The position numbers were made by a program, and so were the translations under genes. The notes below the pieces were generated by a model. It was not told the origin of the DNA, searched no databases, and saw nothing but the letters and a program-made list of their open reading frames with translations. Shown here piece by piece: positions 23,097 to 31,465 of a stretch of 64,000 nt of DNA (the stretch's first letter is position 1; every line of letters starts with the position of its first letter). The DNA comes from an uncultured Eubacterium sp. GTDB lineage: Bacteria; Bacillota; Clostridia; Peptostreptococcales; Anaerovoracaceae. The stretch spans positions 80,170 to 144,169 of the forward strand of contig UQRM01000003.1 in NCBI GenBank assembly GCA_900543485.1. The letters run 5' to 3'.

Positions 23097-23978
23097 ATGG
23101 AAAATGCAGGTTTAATCACGTTTGAATATGTCAATACTGTAATCAAGGAAAGGCCCAGAGAAATACATAAGGGTCAGTGCGGACGTGTCCTCATTCTGGC
23201 GGGAAGCGTAGGAATGGCAGGGGCTGCGGTGCTTTCGGCCAGGGGAGCGCTGAAGTCGGGGGCCGGTCTGGTGAAGGTGGCGCTGCCGCCGGAGCTGTTT
23301 ACGATAGTCCAGACTGCGGTGCCTCAGGCTACGTGCGTCAGCGCTGCTGATATGAGTGTTTCCGAGGAGTTTTCCCCACGGTCTCTCGATATTTACGGAG
23401 CGATAGCTGCGGGGCCGGGAATGGGAGTTGATGAGAAGAGTTATCTGCTGATAAGACGAATACTTAACGATTACGACGGGCCTGTAGTCCTTGATGCCGA
23501 CGGACTGAATTCCTTCTGCAGGTTCGACGAAGGTCTGACGACTATAAAGGAAAGGAAAAGTCCGACTGTGCTGACGCCTCATCCGGGTGAGGCGGACAGG
23601 CTGCTGGCGGCTCTGGGAGAGAGGGACGTGAAGACGCTGGGGCGGGTGTACGCCGCGGAGATCCTGGCGAAGAGACTTTCGTCCATCGTCCTGTTGAAGG
23701 GCTCGGGGACGCTGGTGACCTTCGAGGGCAGAGGCACATATATTAATACCACAGGCAATCCGGGAATGGCGACGGGCGGCAGCGGAGATGTGCTCACCGG
23801 AGTCATCGCAGCCATCGCGGCTTCCGGAGTGGATGCCTTCGATGCTGCCAAGACGGGCGCTTTCATCCACGGCATGGCCGGCGATATCGCCGAGAAACGT
23901 CAGGGCCAGTGGGGGATGACTTCTGTCGATATAGAGGAAGCGCTGCCGGCAGCTTTCAAGAAAATAGTAGGAAGATGA
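23097..23978 (+). CDS. nnrD: ADP-dependent NAD(P)H-hydrate dehydratase
   Basis: This cytoplasmic repair enzyme of about 293 residues converts damaged hydrated NAD(P)H back to NAD(P)H using ADP. It is a ribokinase-fold protein with the family signatures: GRVLILAGSVGMAGAAVLSARGA near the start, VVLDADGLN in the middle, TPHPGEADRLL, and the anion-hole GNPGMATGGSGDVLTGVIAA near the end. The epimerase domain often fused at the amino end is absent, so NnrE would be elsewhere. The start at 23097 is preferred by family alignment; an in-frame ATG at 23064 is possible. mazF follows after about 100 bases. Confidence 0.93.
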   Translation: MENAGLITFEYVNTVIKERPREIHKGQCGRVLILAGSVGMAGAAVLSARGALKSGAGLVKVALPPELFTIVQTAVPQATCVSAADMSVSEEFSPRSLDIYGAIAAGPGMGVDEKSYLLIRRILNDYDGPVVLDADGLNSFCRFDEGLTTIKERKSPTVLTPHPGEADRLLAALGERDVKTLGRVYAAEILAKRLSSIVLLKGSGTLVTFEGRGTYINTTGNPGMATGGSGDVLTGVIAAIAASGVDAFDAAKTGAFIHGMAGDIAEKRQGQWGMTSVDIEEALPAAFKKIVGR

Positions 23979-24079
23979 TGCCGCGCGGAGGCGTTCGGGC
24001 TGCGCGAGACATGCAGACCAGGCAAGTCGAGCGAGCTGCGTGAGCTGTGCGGCGGTGATCATATAGGAGTGTGAGGACT

Positions 24080-24439
24080 TTGAGTATCAGGAAGGGAGAT
24101 CTTTACTTCGCTGATCTAAGTCCGGTAATGGGCTCCGAGCAGGGCGGCGTAAGGCCGGTCCTGGTTGTACAGAACGATGTGGGGAACAAGTACAGCCCGA
24201 CAATAATAGTGGCGGCCATCACATCGAGACAGAACAAAGCCGATCTTCCGACCCATGTGGCCATAGCGGCGGGCGGAAACGGCTTATCGAAGGATTCAAC
24301 AGTATTGCTGGAACAACTCAGAACCATAGACAAGAAAAGACTCAAGGAAAGAATCGGAACGATCGACAAGACCCGATTACCGGAAGTGGATGAGGCCCTC
24401 AGCATAAGTCTGGGGATAGACGAAAATTCATTTTTCTGA
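24080..24439 (+). CDS. mazF: MazF/EndoA family mRNA interferase toxin
   Basis: This 119-residue endoribonuclease of the MazF/PemK family cuts mRNA at short motifs. With the TTG start at 24080 the N-terminus reads [29 protein letters not shown], which aligns without gaps to Bacillus EndoA and puts Arg25 and Thr48 exactly where the catalytic residues of that enzyme lie. AGGAG is at 24065-24069. A GTG at 24071 is an alternative start. No antitoxin (MazE-like) frame is present in the space after nnrD, nor alr, which often precedes this toxin in Firmicutes. A terminator follows within eight bases, so it ends its transcript. Confidence 0.93.
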   Translation: MSIRKGDLYFADLSPVMGSEQGGVRPVLVVQNDVGNKYSPTIIVAAITSRQNKADLPTHVAIAAGGNGLSKDSTVLLEQLRTIDKKRLKERIGTIDKTRLPEVDEALSISLGIDENSFF

Positions 24440-24446
24440 TGTAAAG

Positions 24447-24470
24447 AAGGGGCTGGGCATTCAGCCCCTT
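24447..24470 (+). terminator. intrinsic terminator after mazF
   Basis: AAGGGGCTG (24447-24455) pairs with CAGCCCCTT (24462-24470), and flanking TGTAAA/TTTACA can extend the stem with a small bulge. Confidence 0.8.
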
Positions 24471-24502
24471 TACATATATGTTTTGATGGAAGGGAGGAAA
24501 GC

Positions 24503-24883
24503 ATGAAAGTCAGTGTACAGTATTCTACGATGATAGTGAAGGATATGGAGAAGTCTGTCGAGTTTTACAGGGACATCCTTGGATTCAGGGAAAGCTATCA
24601 CGTTGATACTCCCGACGGAGGATCCATAACTATCATGAAAAGCGACGGCGGCGCCAGCGTGGAACTCATCGAGAATGAGCGTTACGATGTGGGGCTCTAT
24701 TCTGTCGGGACTGATGTGGATGATCTGGATGAAATGATAAGGACGCTGCGGGAGCACGGATATGAGCCCACAGGCCCGGCGGTAGCTACTACCGTTGGGA
24801 GGATGGCCTTTGTTTTGGATCCATCGGGAGTGAGGATATGTCTTATCGAGCATTCAGATGAATATAAGGAAAAATATATGTGA
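24503..24883 (+). CDS. VOC/glyoxalase-fold protein
   Basis: This 126-residue protein has the paired beta-alpha-beta-beta-beta layout of the vicinal oxygen chelate superfamily. It begins VSVQYSTMIVKDMEKSVEFYRDILGF and ends TTVGRMAFVLDPSGVRICLIEHSDE, as in lactoylglutathione lyase and bleomycin-resistance-like proteins. Possible metal ligands include the early histidine in SYHVD and the late glutamate in LIEH, but the set is not complete enough to claim glyoxalase I activity. GGGAGG precedes the ATG. It lies between the mazF terminator and the transketolase pair, so it may be co-transcribed with the latter. Confidence 0.82.
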   Translation: MKVSVQYSTMIVKDMEKSVEFYRDILGFRESYHVDTPDGGSITIMKSDGGASVELIENERYDVGLYSVGTDVDDLDEMIRTLREHGYEPTGPAVATTVGRMAFVLDPSGVRICLIEHSDEYKEKYM

Positions 24884-24977
24884 GGAACGGACAGGCGGAA
24901 GCAGCGCGTGACAACGGTACGCGGGCCGCATGGTCCTGTTGGATCGAAGTTATAGTATATATGGAGTGGAGGAAGCA

Positions 24978-25796
24978 ATGGAGTTAAAAGCTTTGGAGCA
25001 GAAGGCCAGAGAGGTCAGGACAGGGATAATAGAGGCCATACATAACGCCGGATCAGGACATCCGGGTGGTTCTCTTTCGGCGGCTGATATCGTGACGGCC
25101 CTTTATTTCGATGAGATGAACGTGGATCCGAAAGATCCCGAGATGGAGGGCAGGGACAAGCTCATACTTTCCAAAGGGCATGCCGGACCGGCCCAGTACG
25201 CGGCCCTGGCAGTCAGAGGGTATTTTCCGATGGAGGATGTGATGACACTGAGAAAGCTGGGATCTAAGTTCCAGGGACATCCTGACATGCACAAGGTACC
25301 GGGCATCGAGATGTCCACAGGTTCCCTGGGTCAGGGATTCTCGGCGGCAGGTGGCATGGCGATGGCAAACAAGCTGAACGGTGACGCCGGCAGGATATAC
25401 GTGCTGCTGGGAGACGGGGAATTGCAGGAAGGTATCGTGTGGGAAGCAGCCATGTCGGCGGCCCATTACAAGCTGGACAACCTGGTGGGTATCGTCGATC
25501 ACAACGGCCTGCAGATAGACGGAAAGAATGAGGATGTCATGTCCATCATGCCTGTGGCGGAGAAGTTCGAGGCTTTCGGCTGGAATGTGCTGCAGATAGA
25601 CGGTCACGACTTCGGACAGATACTGGACGCTTTCAAGAAGGCCAGGGACTGCAAGGGAAGGCCGACCATGATAATCGCTGAGACAGTCAAGGGCAAGGGC
25701 GTGTCCTTCATGGAAAACAACGCCGGGTGGCACGGCAAAGCCCCTGACGATGAGCAGACGGAGCAGGCATTGAAAGAATTGGGAGGTGCGATATAA
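24978..25796 (+). CDS. transketolase, N-terminal (TPP-binding) subunit
   Basis: This cytoplasmic 272-residue subunit of a split transketolase transfers two-carbon units between sugar phosphates in the pentose phosphate pathway. It has GSGHPGGSLSAADIVTALYF near residue 25, SKGHAGPAQYAAL near 68, STGSLGQGFSAAGGMAMA near 113, and the thiamine-diphosphate/Mg2+ motif GDGELQEGIVWEAAM near 147. The ATG at 24978 has GGAGG six bases upstream; an in-frame upstream codon at 24930 has no site. The stop overlaps the start of the C-terminal subunit by one base, so the two are coupled. Confidence 0.95.
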   Translation: MELKALEQKAREVRTGIIEAIHNAGSGHPGGSLSAADIVTALYFDEMNVDPKDPEMEGRDKLILSKGHAGPAQYAALAVRGYFPMEDVMTLRKLGSKFQGHPDMHKVPGIEMSTGSLGQGFSAAGGMAMANKLNGDAGRIYVLLGDGELQEGIVWEAAMSAAHYKLDNLVGIVDHNGLQIDGKNEDVMSIMPVAEKFEAFGWNVLQIDGHDFGQILDAFKKARDCKGRPTMIIAETVKGKGVSFMENNAGWHGKAPDDEQTEQALKELGGAI

Positions 25797-26725
25797 TGGC
25801 AGATAAAATGGCTACGAGAGAGGCTTACGGAAAGACCCTCATAGAGCTGGGAAAGACACATCCGGAGCTGGTCGTTATGGACGCGGATCTTTCCGGTTCC
25901 ACTAAGACGGCGGGATTCGCCAAGGCATATCCCGACAGGTTCTTCAACATGGGTATCGCCGAGCAGAACATGTATGGCGCAGCGGCAGGACTGGCCCTTT
26001 CGGGAAAGACGGTCTGTGCCAGCACCTTCGCCATGTTCGCGGCAGGCAGGGCTTTTGAGATAATAAGGAATTCCATAGGATATACGAGAGCCAACGTGAA
26101 GATCTGCGCCACCCATGCGGGGATAACCGTAGGGGAGGATGGCGCCAGCCACCAGACATTCGAGGACATAGCGCTCATGAGGACCATCCCCGGCATGACG
26201 GTGATAAACCCGTCCGACGGAGTCTCTGCTGCCAGACTGCTGACTCAGGCCGTGGAAATGGACGGCCCGTGCTATATCAGGCTGGGGCGTGCCGCAGTGC
26301 CTGTTTTCTATGGTGATGACGACGAGATAATCCTCGGCAGGGCCAACACCGTCAGAGACGGAAAAGACGTGACAGTCATCGCTACCGGGATAATGGTCAG
26401 CGATGCGGTCGAAGCTGCCGGAAGGCTGGCGGAGGAAGGTATAGATGTCAGGGTAATAGACATACATACTGTGAAGCCGCTGGACGAAGAGACCATCATC
26501 AGGGCTGCTCAGGAGACGAAGGCCATTGTCACAGCCGAGGAACATTCCGTCATAGGCGGACTGGGAAGCGCCGTGGCAGAAGTGGTGGTGAAGAACGCGC
26601 CGGTGAAGATGGCCATGGTGGGCCAGCATGATACCTACGGAGAGTCGGGCAAGCCTGACGAACTGAGAAAGAAGTACGGTATGACGGCGGCTGATATCGT
26701 GGCGGCCGTAAAGTCGGTGCTTTGA
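25796..26725 (+). CDS. transketolase, C-terminal subunit
   Basis: This 309-residue partner of the preceding gene contributes the pyrimidine-binding and C-terminal domains. Motifs include MDADLSGSTKTAGF, the FFNMGIAEQNMYGAAAGLALSG segment with the activating glutamate of the thiamine cofactor, CATHAGITVGEDGASHQ, and VIDIHTVKPLDEETI followed by TAEEHSVIGGLGSAV in the last domain. Split transketolases of this size are typical of Clostridia. GGGAGG lies nine bases upstream, inside the previous gene. A hairpin that also covers the next gene's ribosome binding site starts 17 bases after the stop. Confidence 0.95.
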   Translation: MADKMATREAYGKTLIELGKTHPELVVMDADLSGSTKTAGFAKAYPDRFFNMGIAEQNMYGAAAGLALSGKTVCASTFAMFAAGRAFEIIRNSIGYTRANVKICATHAGITVGEDGASHQTFEDIALMRTIPGMTVINPSDGVSAARLLTQAVEMDGPCYIRLGRAAVPVFYGDDDEIILGRANTVRDGKDVTVIATGIMVSDAVEAAGRLAEEGIDVRVIDIHTVKPLDEETIIRAAQETKAIVTAEEHSVIGGLGSAVAEVVVKNAPVKMAMVGQHDTYGESGKPDELRKKYGMTAADIVAAVKSVL

Positions 26726-26742
26726 TGGAACAATAGAGTCAT

Positions 26743-26796
26743 AAACTCCTTTTTCCGTAATAGATTCTAAATAGAAGATCACGGAGAAAGGAGTTT
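26743..26796 (+). terminator. hairpin that both terminates the transketolase operon and covers the next ribosome binding site
   Basis: AAACTCCTTTTTCCGT (26743-26758) pairs over 16 positions, one of them G-U, with ACGGAGAAAGGAGTTT (26781-26796), followed by TTGTTTT. The right arm contains AAAGGAG, which is the ribosome binding site for the TTG start at 26802. In a read-through transcript the structure would hide that site. Confidence 0.7.
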
Positions 26797-26801
26797 TTGT
26801 T

Positions 26802-27281
26802 TTGAAAAAATTCGGTTTCAACATGAATAAGGATGAAAAGACACGGGGCGCCAGAAAAATAATGGTGCTGGCAGCTTTTGCGGTGGTAGCGGCAGGTATC
26901 GCCATTGGCGCCGTCAGCATGCTGAGCGGCGATGATCCGGTGGAATTCAGTCAAGTCGGCGATGAGGAAATGCCGGAGACCATCACGGCCGATATAATCC
27001 CTGAATACAGGACGCTGGAAAGAGCTTTGGCCTGTGCAGTGGACAATGATATCTATGTGATAGTAACAAGAGGAGAGAAGCCTACGTCGGGGTTCAATGT
27101 GTCCATAGACAGGATGGCATTAGAGGAGAAAAACGGGAAGGAAAATCTCATCGTCTACGCGCTCTTTGAAGATCCGGAGAAGGAGACCGCGATATCACAG
27201 ATAATAACTTATCCTGTACAGGTGGTGAAGACTGATCTCAAGGCTCTTCCGGACACGATAGAGCTTCGCATCCAGTATTGA
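26802..27281 (+). CDS. membrane-anchored PrcB-like protein
   Basis: This 159-residue protein has one N-terminal transmembrane anchor (about 20-45, IMVLAAFAVVAAGIAIGAVSML) and an external domain. The stretch YVIVTRGEKPTSGFNVSIDRM to ISQIITYPVQVVKTD (about 85-147) resembles the PrcB C-terminal domain, named after a protease-complex subunit and also found in many small clostridial proteins. No protease gene is adjacent; the nearest is ctpA about 6 kb downstream. The TTG start has AAAGGAG with good spacing inside the preceding hairpin. A 12-bp tandem duplication (27276-27299) overlaps its stop codon and adds a second in-frame stop. Confidence 0.75.
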   Translation: MKKFGFNMNKDEKTRGARKIMVLAAFAVVAAGIAIGAVSMLSGDDPVEFSQVGDEEMPETITADIIPEYRTLERALACAVDNDIYVIVTRGEKPTSGFNVSIDRMALEEKNGKENLIVYALFEDPEKETAISQIITYPVQVVKTDLKALPDTIELRIQY

Positions 27282-27365
27282 CACCGCTATTGACACCGCT
27301 TTCACAAAACCTTCACCAAAATGCGCCAAAGTTAAATAACAGAAGGCATATTTCCCCATAAAATA

Positions 27366-27394
27366 TTGAAAAAGAGCCATGGCTATAGTAAAAT
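27366..27394 (+). promoter_or_regulatory. sigma-A-type promoter of the ftsEX operon
   Basis: TTGAAA (27366-27371), a 17-base spacer and TAAAAT (27389-27394) lie 44 bases before the ftsE start. Confidence 0.7.
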
Positions 27395-27437
27395 CATAAT
27401 GTATGTTTTGCGATATCAAGGGGGACAAAAACAACAT

Positions 27438-28211
27438 ATGATTGTATTCAACAATGTTACGAAATATTATAAGTCCAATGTGGGGATAGAAAAGGTCTCC
27501 GTCAGGATAAACAAAGGGGATTTCGTATTTCTCGTAGGACCCAGCGGAGCGGGGAAGTCGACTTTTATCAAGCTGATATTGAAGGAGATAGACGCCGATT
27601 CCGGAAGCATCAAGGTCAGAGGAAACGAGATAACCACCCTTTCCAACAGACAGGTGCCTAAGCTGAGGAGGAACATCGGCATAGTTTTCCAGGATTTCAG
27701 ACTCCTGCCGAAAAAGACTGTGTATGAGAATGTGGCCTTTGCGATGGAAATAATACATCAGCCAAAGAAGATCATAAAGAAATACGTGCCACAGGTGCTG
27801 AGCATGGTGGGAATAGCCTCAAAGGCGGACAAGTACCCCGATGAGCTTTCAGCGGGCGAGCAGCAGAGAGTGGCCATTGCCAGGGCTATAGTCAACAAGC
27901 CAAGGATACTGATAGCTGACGAGCCTACGGGAAACCTGGATCCCGACACGGCATGGGAGATAATGCAGCTTCTGGATCAGATAAATATGCGTGGGACGAC
28001 CATACTGATGGTGACCCACGCCAAGGATATAGTAGACAAGATGGGAAAACGCGTTATAGCCATAGAAAAAGGCCGTATCGTCAGAGATGAGTTCGGTGCT
28101 TACGGATATGAGGAGGCGCTGGCCGACATGGAAATGACTGACGATACGATACAGAGCAAGCGTACGTTCCGCTCCAGATTCAGGAGAGGAGGCGATGACA
28201 CTTGGTTATAA
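27438..28211 (+). CDS. ftsE: cell division ATP-binding protein FtsE
   Basis: This 257-residue ATPase pairs with FtsX at the division site and drives activation of a peptidoglycan hydrolase. It has Walker A GPSGAGKS at 34-41, VFQDFRLLPKKTVYENVAFAME (typical of FtsE) near 83-104, signature LSAGEQQ at 137-143 and Walker B LIADEPTGNLD near 158. A charged carboxy tail follows the switch region. The ATG at 27438 is chosen because the conserved MIVFNNVTKYY starts there. The ftsX start lies inside the last codons, so the two are coupled. Confidence 0.95.
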   Translation: MIVFNNVTKYYKSNVGIEKVSVRINKGDFVFLVGPSGAGKSTFIKLILKEIDADSGSIKVRGNEITTLSNRQVPKLRRNIGIVFQDFRLLPKKTVYENVAFAMEIIHQPKKIIKKYVPQVLSMVGIASKADKYPDELSAGEQQRVAIARAIVNKPRILIADEPTGNLDPDTAWEIMQLLDQINMRGTTILMVTHAKDIVDKMGKRVIAIEKGRIVRDEFGAYGYEEALADMEMTDDTIQSKRTFRSRFRRGGDDTWL

Positions 28212-29098
28212 AACGGTTTTTCTACACGCTGAAGCAGGCTTTCAAGCAGGTGCTGAGGAACAGGGCAATGACTGTGGCATCCATATTCGCCATCACGGCC
28301 ATGCTGCTGATACTGAGCCTGTTCTTCATCCTGGTGATAAACGTCAATACTGCGGCGCAGTCGATACAGCAGGATTACGACTCTATCGAGATATATCTGG
28401 CTGACGAGACGACAGAGGAGCAGGCCAATGAGATAATCGCCGATATAGAGCAGGAAAATGGCGTTCAGGAGGCTTACTACAAGACGAAAGAAGAGGCTAT
28501 GGAGGAATTCAGGACCCGGTGGGGGGAAAACGGATACCTTCTCGACAGCCTTCAGGAGAACCCGCTGCCAAACTCGGTAGTGGTGATGATAGATGACCTG
28601 GAGCAGGCAGAGAACATCGCCGAAAAGGCTGCTACCTATGACGGTATAGAAGATGTACAGTTTTATAAGGATACGGTGGACAAGCTGCTGAGCGCCACCA
28701 GGTATATCCAGATAGCTGCCATAATCGTTATGGTATTCCTGATAATAGTTTCTATCGTCGTTGTGTCCAACACCATCAAGCTTACGGTATTCAACAGGGC
28801 CAGCGAGATAAGCATAATGAAATATGTAGGCGCCACCAACTGGTTCATAAGAGGACCGTTTCTGGCGGAGGGAATAATAATAGGCATAATATCAGCCGGT
28901 ATCTCGATCGGGCTTTCGGCGCTGGTATACGATAAGATAATCGACGTGGTGGGGAACCAGTTGCTGTCGGTGATGTCGATGCCTATGGTCCCTGTAGGAT
29001 TCCTGGTCTATAACTTCGTATGGATATTCCTGGCTCTCGGCATAAGCATCGGGGCCTGCGGAAGTATCATATCCATGAGAAAGTTCCTGGACGCGTAG
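28202..29098 (+). CDS. ftsX: cell division protein FtsX
   Basis: This 298-residue permease-like protein has four transmembrane helices and transmits FtsE ATPase cycles to an external hydrolase. The first helix (about 23-50) is followed by the external domain with TTEEQANEIIADIEQ and KTKEEAMEEFRTRWGENGYLLDSLQENPLPNS, the conserved partner-binding region. Three helices make up the rest. The start is a TTG overlapping ftsE by 10 bases; the upstream codon in frame is a stop, so no longer start exists. AGGAGAGG precedes it. The next two genes encode the likely external partners. Confidence 0.94.
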   Translation: MVIKRFFYTLKQAFKQVLRNRAMTVASIFAITAMLLILSLFFILVINVNTAAQSIQQDYDSIEIYLADETTEEQANEIIADIEQENGVQEAYYKTKEEAMEEFRTRWGENGYLLDSLQENPLPNSVVVMIDDLEQAENIAEKAATYDGIEDVQFYKDTVDKLLSATRYIQIAAIIVMVFLIIVSIVVVSNTIKLTVFNRASEISIMKYVGATNWFIRGPFLAEGIIIGIISAGISIGLSALVYDKIIDVVGNQLLSVMSMPMVPVGFLVYNFVWIFLALGISIGACGSIISMRKFLDA

Positions 29099-29127
29099 TA
29101 ACCGAAAGAATATGGAGGTATCAGGAT

Positions 29128-30171
29128 TTGAAAAGGAAGAAGACTATCATAACTGTGGCGGCAGCTCTTGCCGTGACATTGGGTGTCACTACGGTGACGG
29201 CGTCAGCCGCGTCACTGAGCGAACTGAGAGATCAGATAAGCGAAAAGCAGAGTGAGCTGGAAGAAGGCAGGGAACGGGAAGAGAGTCTCAGCTCACAGCT
29301 CAACGAACTGGAGCAGGCAATATCCGAAAACGAGGACAAGCTGGCAGTACTGGAGGATGAGCTGGTTCAGGCCGAGAAAGAGGTGGAGACTCAGACTGAG
29401 AATCTCAACAGCAGGCTGAGGGCCATGTATAAAAACGGTACGGTGGGATTCATCGATGTCCTGCTGGATTCCGGAAGCTTCTCCGAATTCCTCAACAACC
29501 TGGATATGGTAGAGCTGATATACTCCAGCGACAGGGAGGTGCTCAGCGATCTGGAAACTGCTTATGACGAGGTGGAGAAGAAAAAAGAAGAGGTGGAGAC
29601 CCTCCAGGCCGAACTCAATAAGTCCAAAGAAGTGGTAGAGGCGGAAAAGGCTGAGATAGCCGCCTCCAACGAAGAAACTGAAAAGATGATAGATGAGCTG
29701 CAGGCCGACGCCGATAAGCTGACGCAGGAGCTGGCCAGTCAGGGAAGCTCCAGCAGCGACTCTACATATCTGGGAGGTCAGATGGCATGGCCGTTGCCTA
29801 GCGTGGGACTGAGCAACATCACATCTTATTTCGGATACAGGATCCATCCTATATATGGTTACAGTAAGTACCATACAGGGCTCGATATAGGAGCGTCTTC
29901 GGGAAGCTCTATCGTAGCGGCAAATGGCGGGACCGTTTATTCTGCGGGATGGAACGGAGGATACGGACTATGCGTTATCATCGACCACGGCGGTGGAGTG
30001 ATGACGCTGTATGGTCACTGCTCTGCTCTTTATGTCAGCGCGGGACAGACAGTATCGCGTGGCGAGACTATAGCGGCGGTGGGCAGCACGGGCAACTCCA
30101 CGGGGCCGCACCTTCACTTTGAAGTGCGTCTCAACGGCTCCTATGTGGATCCATATCCATATGTGACCTAA
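29128..30171 (+). CDS. PcsB/EnvC-like M23 peptidase with coiled coil (first copy)
   Basis: This secreted 347-residue cell-wall hydrolase or hydrolase activator has a signal peptide at 1-28 (cut near ASAAS). A coiled coil at about 29-205 holds a central non-coil segment (YKNGTVGFIDVLLDSGSFSEFLNNL), followed by a short Ser-rich linker and a LytM/M23 domain from about 217. The zinc ligands of an active LytM enzyme are all there: H249 and D253 in HTGLDIG, H330 in HLHFEV, with H297 and H328 as catalytic partners. FtsX-bound coiled-coil M23 proteins are the FtsEX effectors (established for PcsB/CwlO-type proteins). The TTG start has GGAGG upstream. Confidence 0.92.
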   Translation: MKRKKTIITVAAALAVTLGVTTVTASAASLSELRDQISEKQSELEEGREREESLSSQLNELEQAISENEDKLAVLEDELVQAEKEVETQTENLNSRLRAMYKNGTVGFIDVLLDSGSFSEFLNNLDMVELIYSSDREVLSDLETAYDEVEKKKEEVETLQAELNKSKEVVEAEKAEIAASNEETEKMIDELQADADKLTQELASQGSSSSDSTYLGGQMAWPLPSVGLSNITSYFGYRIHPIYGYSKYHTGLDIGASSGSSIVAANGGTVYSAGWNGGYGLCVIIDHGGGVMTLYGHCSALYVSAGQTVSRGETIAAVGSTGNSTGPHLHFEVRLNGSYVDPYPYVT

Positions 30172-30245
30172 ACAGGGAAATGAAAAGAGCAGGATAACAA
30201 GTTCATGACGGAGAGGATTTTCTACAAGTTTGGGGAGAAGATACA

Positions 30246-31430
30246 GTGAAGAGAAAGCGAATAGTTATCATAATGGCGGTGCTGATGGCAGCGATGATGT
30301 GTATGGAGACATCACTGGTCAGCGCGGCGTCGCTCAGTGAGATAAGGCAGGAAATAAAGGAGAAAGAAGCGCAGCTGTCGGAAGGCAGGAGCAAGGAGGG
30401 AAGCCTGGCTTCTCAAATGCTGGAGCTGGAAGAAAGCATCGAAAGTATGCAGAGCAGTATCGATCAGCTGGATTCAGCCATAACTGAAGGGGAGGCTCAG
30501 CTGAAGACCCTGGAAGGCGAGCTGGAAGAAGCTCAGGCAAAGGTCAGCGTCCAGAATGAAAATCTGGGAAGCAGGCTGAGGACCATGTACAAGAACGGGA
30601 CTGTGGGATTCATCGATGTCTTGTTGGATTCCGGCAGCTTTTCCGAATTTCTCAATAATTTGAACATGGTAGAGATGATATATTCCAGCGATAAGGAAGT
30701 CCTTAACGGGCTGGAAAAGGCATATGATGAGATAGAGGCGAAGAAAAAGGAAGTAGAGACGCTCCAGGCGGAGCTCAACAAATCCAAGTCTGTAGCGGAG
30801 GAGCAGAAGGCTCAGCTGGAGAAGAGCAGGGCTACGGTGACGGCACAGAAGGAAGAGATCGCCTCCTCCAATGAGGAGACGGAAGCCATGCTGAACGCGC
30901 TGAAGGCTGATGCGGAAGCCATGGCTCAGAACGCGATACAAAACGGAAGTTCCAGCAGCGATTCCACATATGTGGGAGATGACGACCCCAGCAGTTCCAG
31001 TGACGACAGCTCCGGAGGCTCCGGCAGCCTTGGCGGATCTATGGCATGGCCTGTTCCCAGCGTGGGAACAAGTAATATCACCTCTATCTTCGGATGGAGG
31101 ACACACCCTATTTTCGGTGTAGGCCGAGGACATACGGGCGTGGATATCGGAGCGCCTTCGGGAGTGCCGGTAGTGGCGGCAAATTCAGGGAGAGTCATAT
31201 ATGCCGGATGGTACGGAGGATACGGATACTGTGTCCAGATAGACCACGGTGGCGGAGTAGTGACATTGTACGGCCATAACTCCAGGCTCAATGTGAGTGT
31301 CGGACAGAGCGTATCACGAGGTCAGACTATAGCATATGTCGGTTCTACAGGATATTCGACGGGGCCTCACTGCCATTTCGAGGTGATGATAGACGGCGTT
31401 CGTCAGGATCCGCTGGATTACATACTGTAA
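30246..31430 (+). CDS. PcsB/EnvC-like M23 peptidase with coiled coil (second copy)
   Basis: This tandem paralogue of the preceding gene has 394 residues, a signal peptide, a longer coiled coil, a Ser/Asp-rich linker (about 235-260) and an M23 domain with HTGVDIG, LYGHNS and GPHCHFEV, so all metal ligands are kept. The segment TMYKNGTVGFIDVLLDSGSFSEFLNNL is almost identical between copies; the linkers and the start of the coiled coil have diverged. A GTG start with GGGGAG upstream is used. Two hydrolase partners for one FtsEX pair could divide septal and peripheral functions, or compete. Confidence 0.92.
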   Translation: MKRKRIVIIMAVLMAAMMCMETSLVSAASLSEIRQEIKEKEAQLSEGRSKEGSLASQMLELEESIESMQSSIDQLDSAITEGEAQLKTLEGELEEAQAKVSVQNENLGSRLRTMYKNGTVGFIDVLLDSGSFSEFLNNLNMVEMIYSSDKEVLNGLEKAYDEIEAKKKEVETLQAELNKSKSVAEEQKAQLEKSRATVTAQKEEIASSNEETEAMLNALKADAEAMAQNAIQNGSSSSDSTYVGDDDPSSSSDDSSGGSGSLGGSMAWPVPSVGTSNITSIFGWRTHPIFGVGRGHTGVDIGAPSGVPVVAANSGRVIYAGWYGGYGYCVQIDHGGGVVTLYGHNSRLNVSVGQSVSRGQTIAYVGSTGYSTGPHCHFEVMIDGVRQDPLDYIL

Positions 31431-31465
31431 AAAAGACGACAGGAAGGGCGGAACAGAAACAGCAA

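Noticed and set aside
30474-31133. Minus-strand frame opposite the second M23 gene
   Set aside because: It is the antisense of a coiled-coil coding region, which readily gives long open frames; no start site or family support.
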